From: Stereocaulon alpinum | Taxonomy: Eukaryota; Ascomycota; Lecanoromycetes; Lecanorales; Stereocaulaceae | Reading direction: 5' to 3' | Length of the DNA: 64,000 nucleotides | Assembly: GCA_018257865.1 (NCBI GenBank) | Contig: JAEUBA010000054.1 | Location: forward strand, 159,318-223,317 | Part shown: positions 12,142 to 24,986 of the stretch, piece by piece | Layout of the letters: each line of letters opens with the position of its first letter | How positions within the stretch are numbered: position 1 is the first letter of the stretch | Notes under the pieces: model-generated | What the model saw: only the letters and a program-made list of their open reading frames with translations | Told to the model about the DNA's origin: nothing | The model's database searches: none | Made by a program: the position numbers and the translations under genes

Positions 12142-14974
12142 ATGATCGGAAAACCCTTCCGGCCGCCTCTGCTGAGGAAGGTCGACAATGTCTCCATGTC
12201 AGGTGGTCTGGACCTTGATGAGCACCAGGCCAAGAGAAGGCGAATCAGTACCGAGCAGGAGGACTCAGAAAAGCCCACTGGACCCCAACTGGTCTTCAAA
12301 GTACCTGGAATATCGTCCCTCCCTCGCAAGCCTCTGTTACCTGTCAAGAATCCTACGGTAGCAGCGCAAGCTACACCACCACTCGATAGTGTGGTTGAGG
12401 GCTACTACAATGTTCTTTGGTACGTACCCGACAGGGTTCGAGCATTCTACGCTTGCTGAATCTACTGCGCACAGGCGGAAGTATACCAACAAGAAGCATA
12501 AAACATGGGACGGCGATGGGGTCCTACATGTTGGCGGTGGATATGCCTACCTGCAAGATATATCGGGACGCGACATGGGAAGGACAGCCTGCAATTCACC
12601 CCTCCTTCCTGGCTCTCCGTTATGCATAGGCGGAAGAGAGGTAGAAGTTGACTCTGTGATATCAAAAGCAGACTTCATGGCTGGTCGACCATTCCTGGGG
12701 ACCAACAGCGTTAAGCCTAAACCAGAAGTCCAACAAACATCGTTGCCAAAGCCGCAGCCGAGACTAGAGACCAACGCAAATGTGCTACTTGAGAAAGAGG
12801 AGGCAAAGAAGACACTCAATGTGCAAGCTCCAAGCAGCGTGGCGTCCCAAACCCCGTTCAAAGGTCCCTTGCTTGCCAGCACGATCCTTCCCAGGAAAGA
12901 GACCAAGGAGCCAACACCTCGCCACGACCCTACCGCACCCCATGCAATTGTCATGAAGCGTCCAAAGGCTGTGCCGAGGGGGAAACAAGTAGTGGACGTC
13001 GTTGTCGATCCTATACTTACTAAACATTTACGGGAGCATCAGCGTGAGGGCGTCAAGTTCATGTATGAGTGTGTCATGGGCTTGCGTGATTTCGAAGGCC
13101 AGGGTGCCATTCTGGCTGATGAGATGGGACTCGGCAAGACTTTACAGACCATTGCTCTCCTATGGACGTTGTTGAAGCAGAACCCTGTCACTGAGGGTTC
13201 GGCTGATCCGCCGCCTGTTATTAAGAAAGCTCTCATCGTTTGTCCTGTCACTCTGATCAACAATTGGCGTAAGGAGTTTCGTAAATGGCTCGGCGGTGAC
13301 AGGATCGGAGTTTACGTTTTCGACGACAACAAGAAACGCATCAGTGATTTTACAAAGGGAAAATCTTATAACGTGATGATCATTGGCTATGAGAAGCTGA
13401 GGACTGTGGCAGACGATCTCAAGAAGGGGCACGGCATCGACATTGTTATTGCTGATGAAGGTCATCGTCTGAAGACTGCTAAGAATAAGAGTGCACAGGC
13501 TATCAAGTCCTTGAACACCTCGAGAAGAGTGATCCTTTCAGGCACACCGATTCAGAACGATCTAAGCGAATTCTTCATGATGGTAGACTTTGTCAATCCG
13601 GATCTATTGGGCTCATTCAAGACGTTTACAAAGGAGTTTGAAATGCCTATTGTCAAGTCCAGACAACCAGAGGCTCTGAAGAAAGACATTGAAAAAGGCG
13701 AAGCAAGGAGCGAAGAGCTAGGTTTATTGACAAGCATGTTCATACTTCGCCGAACTGCGGACATCCTCTCCAAGTACTTACCCTCGAAGACGCAATATGT
13801 CCTTCTATGCCGCCCAACGGTTGCTCAAGCATCGACTTATCAGCATGTTCTTGCGTGTCCTGCTTTCCAAGCGGCTTTCGGCAGCTACGAAGCGTCTCTT
13901 CCCCTCATCACTGTCCTCAAGAAGGTCTGCAACAGCCCATCCTTGCTCGCCAGCAAAACGCTTTCGGATCCTGCAGCGCCTGTAAGCTCTACGACAGCCT
14001 CTCTTCTAGCCAACATCCCCCCTCAACTCCTTCGAACCAGTGCTGGAAGCACAAAGTTGCGGGCTCTCGATCAGCTCTTGCATACGCTGAAGACGACGAC
14101 GGAAGAGAAAGTCGTCCTAGTCTCGAATTACACGACGACCCTCGACCTCCTCCAAACCCTCCTCGCCTCTCTCGGCTACCCCTATCTCCGCTTGGACGGT
14201 TCTACTCCCTCAACGAAGCGTCAAGACCTAGTCGACACCTTCAACCGCTCCCCTTCCTCCAACTACTTCGCCTTCCTCCTCTCGGCCAAATCAGGTGGTG
14301 TGGGCCTCAATTTGATTGGTGCATCTCGGCTCGTGCTTTTTGATGTTGACTGGAACCCGGCCACAGACTTACAAGCCATGGCACGCATACACCGAGATGG
14401 CCAGAAGAGACCGTGTATCATCTATAGATTCTTGATGGCGGGAGGTATAGATGAGAAGATCTGGCAGAGACAGGTTACGAAGTTGGGACTTGCGAGCAAT
14501 ATCATGGATCAGAAAGGTGGAACGACCAATAACTTCTCGAAAGAAGAGCTCAAGGATCTTTTCAGATTAGACGAGGGGTTGTCTTGCCAGACGCATGATT
14601 TGCTTGGTTGTGCGTGCGAGGGAAGAGGATTACCGGACTGTGCTGTTGATAATGTCATGCCTATCGAGATACTAGCTATTGGCGATGAGGAAGATGAAGA
14701 GCAGGATCTGCCGGATATACCTGTCCTCATCCAAGCGAATAAAGTCGATATGGAGGAGCAGGAGCGGAAGATTAAGGAACGCCGTATCTCACCTACGAAG
14801 AAAGGCGGCAAGAAGATGGAATCGCTAATGGCGTATTCACATATCGATACTTCGAGGTTCGCAACGGAAGATGACGAGGACATGGAGGCTATGATTCATG
14901 ATGAGGTCCTGTTGAATGTACTAAAGGATGAAGGGAACCCCATATCTTTTGTTTTTGCCAAGACTTCGGGATGA
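12142..14974 (+). CDS. RDH54: Rad54-family SNF2 translocase Rdh54/Tid1
   Basis: Two exons, 12142-12419 and 12475-14974, give 925 residues. The start MIGKPFRPPLLRKV fits the FKPPLL-type N-terminus of this family. The intron (GTACGT...CACAG) restores YYNVLWRKYTNKKHKTWDG, a diagnostic Rdh54 stretch; an ATG inside the longer downstream frame (12389) would skip it. SNF2 motifs in order: DEMGLGKT (Walker A, ~308), DEGHRLK (motif II, ~420), SGTPIQND (motif III) and, in the C-terminal RecA lobe, SGGVGLNLI and QAMARIHRDGQKR (motifs V-VI). A Cys-rich stretch SCQTHDLLGCACEG lies near the C-terminus, as in Rad54 proteins. The known role is ATP-driven dsDNA translocation that remodels Rad51/Dmc1 filaments in recombination, especially between homologues in meiosis. 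Rad54 itself is the alternative; the N-terminal YYNVLW block favours Rdh54. Confidence 0.93.
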
Positions 14975-15517
14975 GCATAGAGATTTTGCGTTGCATGGAT
15001 GGCGCTTTGGTGATAGAGGGATAGATGGCATATGCTGAATTTTGGTATGGACGAGCGAAGTCTACTTGCTGCGTAGGGCTTTTGCTGGGATAATAGAGCA
15101 GATATATCGGTAACTAGATAGCGTGACTCTTGCTATTAAGATGACTATCGCGCCCTCAATGACGAATATTTCGAGTGAAGAACAGCTGCCAATGCTGAAT
15201 TTGCTAGCGAGCATGAGCAGTACTTTTGAGTTTTTGCTCCCTTGGTCGAGTCTCCAGCACCATGTCTCGAAAGCTCTAGTCCCTTGTTACGCCCGTACCT
15301 CTGCTCAAGCAACCCGACAATATTGCTCAATGAAAGGCGTCTAAAGCCGGCAGTATTGGGGATTTGCAAGGGCGGGAGCAGCATAGTCACTCCTTCAATG
15401 ACGTCCCGATCCGAAAATACCATTGCGGAGGGAAAGAAGCCTGTCTGTCATACCGCATTCCCCAAAGCGCGCAAAGCACCATCTGCGCTTTTTGACCGTC
15501 ATTCCAGTAGGAAGCAC
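14975..15517. other. Convergent 3' ends of RDH54 and NRDE2
   Basis: 543 bp between two convergent genes. No promoter function is expected. Short ORFs in it have no recognisable content. Confidence 0.6.
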
Positions 15518-18500
15518 TCAATCTTCATCTTCTAACGCAACATGGATTCTTATTCCCTTCTCCTCCATGAGCTCATATACACCCCTCAGTTCCCCCTCGC
15601 CCATCTCCTCCCTCAAATATTCGAATGCTAACATGTATAAGTCTTTTACCCATGGACAAGCTCTTATGCCTCTCCAGAACACTGCTTTTGCCTTGGCAAA
15701 CTCGCCTCTGGAGTGCTCGAATAGGAAGTAGAGTTTATATAGGCCTGCGCAATGGGTGCCGGTGGGGCTGGTGATGGCGCGTTCGAAGGTGCTGCGGATT
15801 GTTTGGTTGTTGGAGCCGAATATTAGGGTGCGGTGGAGTTCGGTATGGATGGCGAAGAAGTGGGATGTGACGTTGTCGCCTTTTTCGTTGCGGGAGGTGG
15901 GAGAGGAGTTGTTGATGTTGTTTGAGAGTACGACGTCGTTAATGATAGAGCGGACGCGGTCGTCGATGCGGAAGCGGGCTTCGTTCCAGGCGTAGAGGGA
16001 GAGGAAGATTGTGTTGGTGGGGTATTGGGCGATGCTTTCTGCTAGGAGGGAGCGGATTTCCGCGGGCTTGAAGAGGTGGGTGTGCGTTGTGTGGTGGTAG
16101 AGGAGTTGGGCGAAGGATTGGTGGAGGGTCTCGGTGGCTGGTGAGGTGGGTGGGAGGAGGGCGAGGTTGGATTTGAATGTTGAGGTTGCTGGGGGGAGGG
16201 AGGAGGATTTCAGGTAGTTGAGTAGGATGAGGCATTCTATGGCAAGTGAGGCGTGCGTGTATTTGTGTAGGGAGAACATGTGGTCGCGGGTAGCGGTGAG
16301 TGCGTTTTCTGTACGGAGTAGCAAAGCAGGCTTCGTACCCTGGTCTTCAGGCTGGTTTGTCTTCACTATAGTGGTTTGAATATTGTCATTAGCGAATTGT
16401 ATCAAGCGCTGTAGAGCGTCTTGCGTGTTTCCAGCACTCATCAATTCCCAGACCCAAGTGCGCCACAGCAGTAAAGATTCCTCTTGCGAAGAGTCGAGCG
16501 TTTTGGCCATATTGATGGAGGTAACGATCACGTTCTCGCCTTTACTCGGGTTGCTCAGACGATATTCGACAAGTGCGTATGCATTGTAGAGACGAAGGTT
16601 GGCTGACTGCTTCTTCAGCAAAGTCCTTGATGTTTTCTTGATACTGTCGGGAGACAAGCGCAATTCCAGTGCTATGAGGAACTCCGCAAGGCTATCTCCA
16701 CCGACGCCAGAAAACGCAAGTGTCTTAAGTGCTTGGATTACCCAAGTCATCTCTATAGAATCCTGATTCCCCAAGCCTTGCCATGCATCAAATGGTGAGA
16801 ACCAAATGCCTGTGGCAGCATATAGAACGCCCGAGGATAGCCGGCAATTGGGCAACGGAAAATTGAAGGGATCTTTGCTATGGGAACTGTCACCCAGGCT
16901 TTTATTTTGCGTACTGTTGGACTCCGATGTGGACTTTCGCGGCCGGGGTGCTTGAACTCTCCACAGCTGTGAGAGACTGTTAGATTCAGACAAGGCTTCA
17001 TTGCGCAGAAAACCATTTCCAGCCCAGATTTTCGAAGTAACATCCCTGCTCTCTGTCTCATAAGGCGGAAGGCGACAAAACATCAGAAAGGCATCCAGCA
17101 GAATATTCAGATTCTTTTCCGAAGGTGAGTCGATCAGAAACGGTCGAATATCGGAAAACAAAATCACTCTGTATGGATCATTCTCTTCTACCTCGTCAAT
17201 AGTGCGAGCAGGCTTCCGAGCAAGAAGGCCCTGCCTACGCTCTGATGCAAGCCATGATCCCCAGACATCTTGGCCGTCTTTCATGATAATCGTAGATTCA
17301 GTGCTCGGTTGAGGAGGACCACCTTGCTTCAGACAAAAGCTTGCCCAGCCCTCGGACTTCTCCTCCCCCAGTCTAGGAACCTCAGTATCCCAGAACTCTT
17401 CGAACATTGACATTTGAGTCTCATGCAGGGGCTTGCCCTGTTCGTGCTCATGGCCTTGAAGCTGAGTTGGTCTGAAAAATTGATATTCTAGCAAGGCCTG
17501 CCACGCTGCAGTCGCAAGCTCTGAGAAGCCAGACTCTCTCATGAATAAGGTCATACGAAGTACCACATAGACTTGAATCTCATGAATTCTCTCCATTTCA
17601 GTGATGGTCTTCCCAATTGTCTGCCGGGCCTGATGTAAAATGCTCAAGCAGCTTAAGTAGACATTCTGAACGTCATCATATCTGAACGAGGTGAAGGCCG
17701 TTTGCTTGAAATCCAAGAACCGAGTCCACAATTTTAGAGATCCAGGATTGTCCTTTAGTATGCTTCCCCATTGAGATGACAATCTCTCACCCGACCACAC
17801 TTTGATCGCCTCTTCCATCATACCAAGCAGTAAAGTCTCTCGCCCCTCCGAGCTGCTCACTTTACCCATAGCTTTTTCGTAAATTGATAATTTGACGTCG
17901 GCATTGCTCCTTCTTTCCGCATCGGTGAGTCTTATCCTTCTAGAGGGTTTCATGCCAACAATCTGGTCTTGCTGGTTGACTAGATCCAGCCAGGGGTCGC
18001 AGTTGGTCGGATCTGAATCTACTCTCTTTAACAGCTCGATCCGTCTTCTTTGGACCGATTCATCTATGGTAGAAGGCCGGCTTTGTTCCCACTCATCCGA
18101 TGACAACTCATCAACATTGTAGATAAGGTCTTGATCAGCAGGCTCCTCATTAGATCTAGCCTTTCCTACAATGGATCTGTAATGCTTATCGTCGTCACCC
18201 GAGGATGAAGATACATCCGAGCTTGACTCGTTATTCCCTCGTCTTCTTCTGGTCCTTCTATTAGCGCTGAGGGCGACAAAATCCGCTATATCATCATTAT
18301 CTGGCATTTGGTAGGGCTTGATCCTAAGCTCTTGTGGAACTTTTCGGCTAGTACCCTTCCACAACGAGCGTCGGTCAATTCTACTTTGCAAGTGATGCAC
18401 ATCCTTCGATAGTATCAACCCTTTATCATTACTAATCGATTTGTCGATTCTGTGTTCTCGTGACGAGCCTAAAACATTGCCCGCACCCACGCGATGGTAT

Positions 18501-18838
18501 GAGGGAATTGCATATCGATGAAGGCCGCCAAAGGTGAGATTATTCGTATCGCCGGCCCTGTCAACTACAAAAGACCCCTGAGAATTATCTCTGGTCTCGT
18601 GAACGACATCAGCAAATTCCAGTGAGGCAAGCTCGTCACCTTGCGTCCTCGCCCTTTGACCGTAGCGGCTGCGATAGTGATCATCTACCTTTCGCCTTTC
18701 ACGAAGAGGAGATTGAGGCGATATGTTGTTACCGGCAGGCTGGATACCATCTGCTCGATCGTTGAGAGCGTTCTTTGGTCGGAAACTTGCAAACTTGGGG
18801 ATTGCTCTACTCCCATCTTTGGCGGCTTCGGCAGACAT
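15518..18838 (-). CDS. NRDE2: NRDE2 nuclear RNA-surveillance protein (HAT-like repeats)
   Basis: A single uninterrupted frame of 1106 residues. The N-terminus has the family signature IPKFASFRPK (residues ~13-22), then a disordered charged part with ADFVALSANRRTRRRRG and a Ser/Asp run. From about residue 255 (RRRIELLKRVDSDPTNCDPWLDLVNQQ) to the C-terminus it is helical and reads as half-a-TPR (HAT) repeats: WTRFLDFKQ, TAAWQALLEYQFFRP, LFSLHKYTHASLAIECLILLNY and FWRGIRACPWVKDLYMLAFEYL. NRDE2 is known to bind the MTR4 helicase and act in nuclear RNAi, RNA decay and splicing; in fission yeast the counterpart is Nrl1. The start at 18838 is the first ATG and fits the family N-terminus. The gene is transcribed away from UTP10. 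Confidence 0.92.
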   Translation of the reverse strand: MSAEAAKDGSRAIPKFASFRPKNALNDRADGIQPAGNNISPQSPLRERRKVDDHYRSRYGQRARTQGDELASLEFADVVHETRDNSQGSFVVDRAGDTNNLTFGGLHRYAIPSYHRVGAGNVLGSSREHRIDKSISNDKGLILSKDVHHLQSRIDRRSLWKGTSRKVPQELRIKPYQMPDNDDIADFVALSANRRTRRRRGNNESSSDVSSSSGDDDKHYRSIVGKARSNEEPADQDLIYNVDELSSDEWEQSRPSTIDESVQRRRIELLKRVDSDPTNCDPWLDLVNQQDQIVGMKPSRRIRLTDAERRSNADVKLSIYEKAMGKVSSSEGRETLLLGMMEEAIKVWSGERLSSQWGSILKDNPGSLKLWTRFLDFKQTAFTSFRYDDVQNVYLSCLSILHQARQTIGKTITEMERIHEIQVYVVLRMTLFMRESGFSELATAAWQALLEYQFFRPTQLQGHEHEQGKPLHETQMSMFEEFWDTEVPRLGEEKSEGWASFCLKQGGPPQPSTESTIIMKDGQDVWGSWLASERRQGLLARKPARTIDEVEENDPYRVILFSDIRPFLIDSPSEKNLNILLDAFLMFCRLPPYETESRDVTSKIWAGNGFLRNEALSESNSLSQLWRVQAPRPRKSTSESNSTQNKSLGDSSHSKDPFNFPLPNCRLSSGVLYAATGIWFSPFDAWQGLGNQDSIEMTWVIQALKTLAFSGVGGDSLAEFLIALELRLSPDSIKKTSRTLLKKQSANLRLYNAYALVEYRLSNPSKGENVIVTSINMAKTLDSSQEESLLLWRTWVWELMSAGNTQDALQRLIQFANDNIQTTIVKTNQPEDQGTKPALLLRTENALTATRDHMFSLHKYTHASLAIECLILLNYLKSSSLPPATSTFKSNLALLPPTSPATETLHQSFAQLLYHHTTHTHLFKPAEIRSLLAESIAQYPTNTIFLSLYAWNEARFRIDDRVRSIINDVVLSNNINNSSPTSRNEKGDNVTSHFFAIHTELHRTLIFGSNNQTIRSTFERAITSPTGTHCAGLYKLYFLFEHSRGEFAKAKAVFWRGIRACPWVKDLYMLAFEYLREEMGEGELRGVYELMEEKGIRIHVALEDED

Positions 18839-19146
18839 ATGAAATGTAAACAGTTGTAGGACCGAGGTCGAAACATCGGCAAGACAACGAGTCTTCAGAC
18901 AATCACCGTAATTAAGTGGGTTCTACCTCGGCGTCATACCGTCAACGCGAAGGACATCTTACTGACCAGATCATATCGCTAGCAGTAGGCTTATCAAAGT
19001 CTCTTGGCAGGAGTGGCTCGGCATACCTTCCCTAAAGGACATTTTCTTGAGACCCGCGAAAAGACTGGAGGTCAATATCTGATACCGCCACGATCCAGCT
19101 CATGGATGAATGAGCGTATTGGGTAGCTCAACCCTCCTAGACCGCC
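18839..19146. promoter_or_regulatory. Bidirectional promoter of NRDE2 and UTP10
   Basis: Only 308 bp separate the two divergent start codons (18838 minus, 19147 plus), so this short GC-balanced stretch must hold both promoters and 5' leaders. No TATA box is obvious. Pairing of two nuclear RNA-processing genes suggests co-expression, which is inference. Confidence 0.7.
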
Positions 19147-22100
19147 ATGGTAACTGCCCTCGCAACCCAGTTGGCCCAGCTCCGCGCCCAGTCTACCAAT
19201 CCGCTCGACCTCAAAGCTCAGAAGAAAGCCCACTCGCAATCCCTTCTCTTCGAACCAGGTGTCGCCGCAACACAAGACTTCGATACTATATACCAGATAT
19301 GCTATGAAGGGTTCGAGGAGCTCTGCCGTCTTGATTCACACTTTGGCAACTTTGTCGGAAACATCTTCAGCGAACAGAGCAAACAGGAAGACCGAACACA
19401 ATTGACGGCTGCCCAGAATCAACAGCTGGATGGCGTCCTTGAGGACTTCCTATGCTTGATTAGTAGCAAGCTGCTACTAAGACCAGCAATTAAGGCGGTG
19501 GAATGGCTGGTGAGAAGGTTTAGGTGAGTTAGAGGTGAGGCACGAAGTGCCTCGTCCTTACGCAGACCACTATTGCTTATCGCTTCTATCTATAGGGTCC
19601 ACGAGAACAACACATCATGTCTAATACTCTCATTCCTCCCGCTCCATGCCACCCCGATCTTCGCAACGTTGCTCTCGATACTACCACAAAGACTGCCCTC
19701 GACCCTCAAGTTTCTCCATCCATACATCCAGTCACTTGTAAGTCCTCCACGGCATACAATTGCATACACTGCATCAAACGATCGTTCATTCCTTGGTCTC
19801 TTGAGTGCGCACGTTCTGAAGTCCAGCCGTTTGGGTTATCAGCATCCAGCCCTGATATCGTTCTGGGCGTCCATTGCTACTGAAGCCTCAGTTTCGATGC
19901 TTGATCAAGCTCGCTCGGCCAGGCTAGAATCCCAGAGGCAGAATCAAGAAGATGTGGCCCTATTACTCTTGCCGATACTCAACGAGGGACTCTCAATGGA
20001 GGGAGTGCCTGATCTCCGGGTTGGGTGTTATATGATTCTGACCGTCTTAGCTTCCAAAGCTGAGCTCGAGGCGGGTGTAATAACGGCGCTGATGGAAGCC
20101 GTCACTTCTGACTGGTCTCAAACCTCCCATGCAGGCCTGATCTGCCTTTCTGTTTTGGCACAGCAAAGTCCAAACGCTAGATTACCCAAGAGTGTGTTCA
20201 AAGCTGTCTTAGCACTTGAGAAATTCGAGGATGACCTCTTGATCCTTCGGGAACAATACAAAGTTGAGAAATTGACTCTGGGATTGGTTCTCGGCGTAGT
20301 CAGTGGCCTCAAAAAGACTAGAGATTCTAGTAGAGTACGTCTTTTGAGAACTCTAATGGAAGTCGGTCTTATGGATGAAGGTTCTACCACAAGCGCCATC
20401 CATTCAGTCCTCTCGGCTGCACAGACGATGACACCGGACACGAACCCCAACTTTGCTGTGCAGGGGTCGTTGATAGACCTCATTCTCCGTCTTGCAAATT
20501 CTAGCTCCATTGGAAAGCTTGTACAGGCTACGGTTAAGGAAGCCAAGCTTACCGACAGTCAAATGCAGCTAAAGCTTCAGAGATTGTTACTGCCCAACGG
20601 AGAGCCATCAGCTTTGATGGTTGAGGATGTCGGCATGGATGATGCGGATGAGCAAATGCTGACAGAAAATTTCGAGACTCTCACTAGCAAGATTCCTACC
20701 AGGACAGCGTATGAGATTTCGTTCCTATCACACTCCGATTCGTATGTCTTCGGTAGTCTCGAACATGCTTTTATTGCCATCTCTGCTTCATTGACGGATG
20801 TTGAGAGATTCGCCAATCTGCCTGTACTGCGAAAATCGCTGGGAATGAGCGAGCCACTTTTTCTGTCATTCTTCATCCGAGTATGGTGCGGCAACAGTAC
20901 AGCGATCGCTCGGGCGGCAGCAATTCGATCAGTATCAAGTTACGTCGAGGTTGAACCTTTGACCGCTGATGTGCAAATACTACTCCCATATTTGCTCTTT
21001 GCGCTGGCTGATCAATCTGTAAAAGTCCGCCATGCAGCAGCAAAGCTTGCCCTGGCCTTGGCCTCAGCCTATGCAAAAGAAGATGAGAAGGAGAAGACAA
21101 GTGAAAGGTTGCCGATTTTGGGTGAAGAGCAGATATATGGACAAGGCAAGGAAACGACGGAATTGTCGTGGCTCTCCGTGATCGAAACCCATCGATTTCT
21201 GGCACATTTTTTGGTTCCAGGCCTTGAAGAGTGCTTGCCCGACGAGAGGCACATCTCAGAGCTTCTTTCTGATAACCTTAATGGCTTAAAACATAGCGAG
21301 GCCATACATGCCACAAAAAATGATTTGAAGACAGCATTGCGCTTGGCGATCTTCAATTGTCTTTGCAGTCATGTGGTCAACACGCCTCTGTATAGCGTCA
21401 AATTTCGCCTTCTTCGGATGTTGAACCAAATCCCGAAGATAGGCAGCACATCAAGAACGAAGCTGTTGTTGCCTCTCCTGTCCAATGTTATGAGCCAAAA
21501 TCAGCAAGAGCTGGAAAGACGTCTTCGGCAAGAGGAACTCCACCCACTGCGCTTCTTGGACCAGGTGGTAGACATCGTCACCCCAGCAGATCGAGAGGGC
21601 TTACAGACTCTGGAGGCCATCACTCAACCTGAAGGTCAATCAATATCTCCAATGCTTAGAGTGGCAGCTTTGAGCCACATTCAAAGGATCTGGTCATCAA
21701 TGAAATCAGATATGCAGGCATCTTTTGCGAAGATGCTGCTGAAGCAAGCGGTTGCATGCAGAGAACGCCGAAGAATTGATGACCAAGACGTTCAAGCCAT
21801 AGAGACTTTACGGGCGCTGCCCTTGCCTACCGCAATCTTGCAGTCATTCATCGAAGGATTACCGACAGTATCGTCGGGCCTTCCAGATAAGGCTCCGGCG
21901 TCAAAACGTCGGCGTACCAGTCTTGGGCAGTCAACGGATACTGCCTACTCTGATGCAATAGAACCACTTTCGATCGTCAGGCGTATGACTGTTGTTCTTG
22001 AATTGGTGGAAGGGTCGGAGCCAGAGAGGCATCCTGAGCTTTTCAAGGGGCTGTTCCTTATTTTTTCAGACTTACAACATGCATCCAGCCGTTCGTACAT

Positions 22101-24986
22101 GGCGACCAGCTACCTCCAACTCTTGGCTATGGATAGTATGCTCGCAATCGTCAAGAAAGTCGAGGTAGGTGTTACTTCCACGTGCATATTGCTCTGCTTC
22201 TGAGATGAATGCTGATCTCGAGCAGAACTTCTCCACTTTGCATGTCGATCGATTTGTTATCAGAGCTGATGTCCTTGTTGATTGTGTTAGAAGCACGGAG
22301 AGCCCCCAAGTCCGAAACACTGCTCTCCTTCTTGTATCCGCTTTAGCAACGGTCGCGCCAGAAACGATTTTACATAGCGTCATGCCTATATTTACGTTTA
22401 TGGGCGCTCATACCTTGCATCAGGACGACGATTTCTCAGCATACGTAGTCAAGCAGGTATGTAATCCGACAAACCGGTGAATATTTTAGCTAACTCCCAC
22501 GTCTGAAGACTATGGAATCCATCATTCCCCGGCTGGTGCAGTCATTACGTAAACGAAAAGGCGATCCTCTCGCTGGAGTGTCGGAGCTACTCCTCAGCTT
22601 TGCTGCTGCCTTTGGACATATTCCCCCCCGGCGACGCCTGGACCTGTTTACTTCACTGGCCGATAAAGTTGGTCCCACTGACTATCTGTTCGCCCTCCTT
22701 GCGATCATGCTGGACAGGTACCGAAACAATCGCAAAGTGCTTCAATTCGCTACCGACCTTGCCGGCCGTTATGATGTGAAGATACGTCTCCAGGTAGGAT
22801 AATGATGCTCGAAATAGCATACAAAAGGCGCTGATTGATCTACTACAGACAATAGAGAGGTTTCTGCAGGTTATACTTGATGTCTCAAAGCCAAAACCGA
22901 CAGTATCTGCGCGGTTGTTGACCGTCGATGGTGACCACTCCATCGAAGATGCCGTTGCCAGTCTGCTTCCACTTGTGATCGCTATTCTCGGCGATGTTGG
23001 GCTGGTTTCCAAAGCATCTATAATCTTTGGCAATGATGGGGAGGACGCCGTTGCAATACGGCCATGTTACGAAATGGTCCTTGAGCAAGTCTTCGTTCTT
23101 TCCGAGCAAAGCAAGGGCAACAGGCAATTGGAGGCCGTATGCACGCAAGCCTTAAATTCCTCTATTGGATTGTTGCCGTTAGGGAAAATGGTTGAGATCC
23201 TCCAACGCTTACTGGAACGAACAGACGGCAATGTTAGTATGCCCCATGCTCTCATACCAAAATATAGCTGACCCATGTTAGGTTCGTCGACAAGTGCTCC
23301 GGTCATTCGAACACCGTCTTAATGATAGAAAGCTAAATCAAGCTTCCCAGACAGCATGTCTAGCTTTCCTTCCCCAGCTCGTCATTGTCATAGAAGGAAC
23401 GCAGGACTTAGATTTACGGCATACGGCGATTACTTGTGTAGATCGTATTACAGAGAAATTTGGCAAGAAAGAGCCATCTGCAGTCCTTGCTGCGGCTCGG
23501 ACTATTTCTGGAGAGAAATGCCTAGGAGCAGCCGAGAGCAATTTACAGGTCATTTCCTTACTCTGCTTAGCTACTATGGTTGAGGCATGTGGCGACATGT
23601 TCATCTCAATTGTACCTGGAACATTTCCTACAGCTATCAGCCATCTGGGTGCTAGCATAGCAGAAGATGTCGAAGACGAAAGCCTGCACAACGGAGTCTA
23701 CTCATTCCTGGAGGCTCTTCTCATATATGTGCCCTGGACGATCGCTGGCGCCGATTTGGACCGTTTACTGACAGTATCGTACGAGTCTGCCAACGCGGAA
23801 ATAGGCAAGTCATGCGATCAGCGTCGCTCCGAGGCACTAGCATTGGTGCCCAAGCAGGTGGAGCCCAAAGAATGTTTTGCGGCGCTGGAAAGGACATGGC
23901 CCAGTGCGATAACCGGGGGCCCGTTGGTAAGTGATCCGGTCGCTCAACGCAAGGTTTGTACTGATGACGATACAGGCTGTAAAAGAGTACCTTCAGATCC
24001 TTCGCCAAGCAATAGATCGGCAATCAAAGTCTATGATTGTAAAGCAATCGGAGACCTTGAGCCGTCTGTTCCTCAAGATCTTCGATCTGCGTCGCATTCA
24101 GCTCTCACCTCCCACAGAAGATAGCTACGACGCAGATGATCTTGATGGGGTTGAAAATTTGGTTAACCAATCCGTCATCGCAATGATCTACAAGCTCAAC
24201 GATGCCACCTTCAGACCACTCTTCTTGCGGATGCTGGATTGGACTATGACGCCAATACCGAAGAATGACAACAAGGCGAGCATTCACAGGCAGGTCACTT
24301 GCTATACGTTTCTACTTAAGTTCTTTGACACGTTAAAGGTGAGTTCATAGAACTGTCATACTCTCCTGTGTTGCTGATGATATCTCTACAGTCAATTGTG
24401 ACCAGCTATGCCGGGTTGATAATCGAAGAATCCGTCAAGATACTCGAAGAGGCTTCTCCAGTGGCCAACACCTCGATAGTCCTTTGGCGCCGAATCGTCC
24501 TAACACTTTCCAAGACGTTTGAGCATGATCAGGATGGTAAGATACCCCTTGGGTAAGCTTGGTACTGATCGGGCTGACACCTCTCGAGACTTCTATCAAG
24601 CTCCCACCCACTTCACCCCCGTCTCCACCGCTCTCCTCAGCCAGCTCGCCCAGGCCGCCAACATCAACCTCCTACCAGAGCTCATTCCTGCCATCGTCGA
24701 ATTGGCAGTGGCAACAGATTCTTCGGCTCACCATAAAGAGATGAATGCGGCTATATTGAAGTACATGCGCTCTGACAACGCAGCCGTCCGGCTAGCCGCT
24801 GTACAATGTGAAAAGGCTTTGACTGAGAGGATGGGAGAAGAGTGGCTGTCGCTTTTGCCCGAGATGCTGCCTTTTATTAGCGAGGCTTTGGAAGACGATG
24901 ACGAAGGTGTCGAGAAAGAAGTGCAAAGGTGGGTAGTGGGTATTGAGGGAATACTAGGAGAGAGTCTCGATCCAATGTTGCAATAG
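19147..24986 (+). CDS. UTP10: UTP10/HEATR1, U3 snoRNP small-subunit processome protein
   Basis: Nine exons: 19147-19523, 19596-22164, 22226-22456, 22509-22793, 22849-23232, 23282-23926, 23976-24338, 24392-24536 and 24589-24986. All phases agree and give 1798 residues, close to yeast Utp10 (1769). The N-terminus (SLLFEPGVAATQDFDTIYQI) and the block ISSKLLLRPAIKAVEWLVRR, completed by RVHENNTSCLILSFLPLHAT across intron 1, are typical. Long stretches of HEAT-like helices follow. Residues from exon 7 on (LRRIQLSPP, FRPLFLRMLDWTM, DDFYQAPTHFTPVSTALLSQL) form the conserved BP28 C-terminal domain. The protein acts in the nucleolus in the t-UTP/UTP-A complex, needed for rDNA transcription and early 18S rRNA processing. 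Two intron acceptors (CTCGAG before 24589 and CTGAAG before 22509) are weak but are fixed by reading frame and family sequence. Confidence 0.94.

Noticed and set aside
12389..14974. 861-codon frame starting at 12389 as the RDH54 product
   Set aside because: It begins inside the first exon in another frame and runs through an intron. The model from 12142 with an intron at 12420-12474 restores the family N-terminus.
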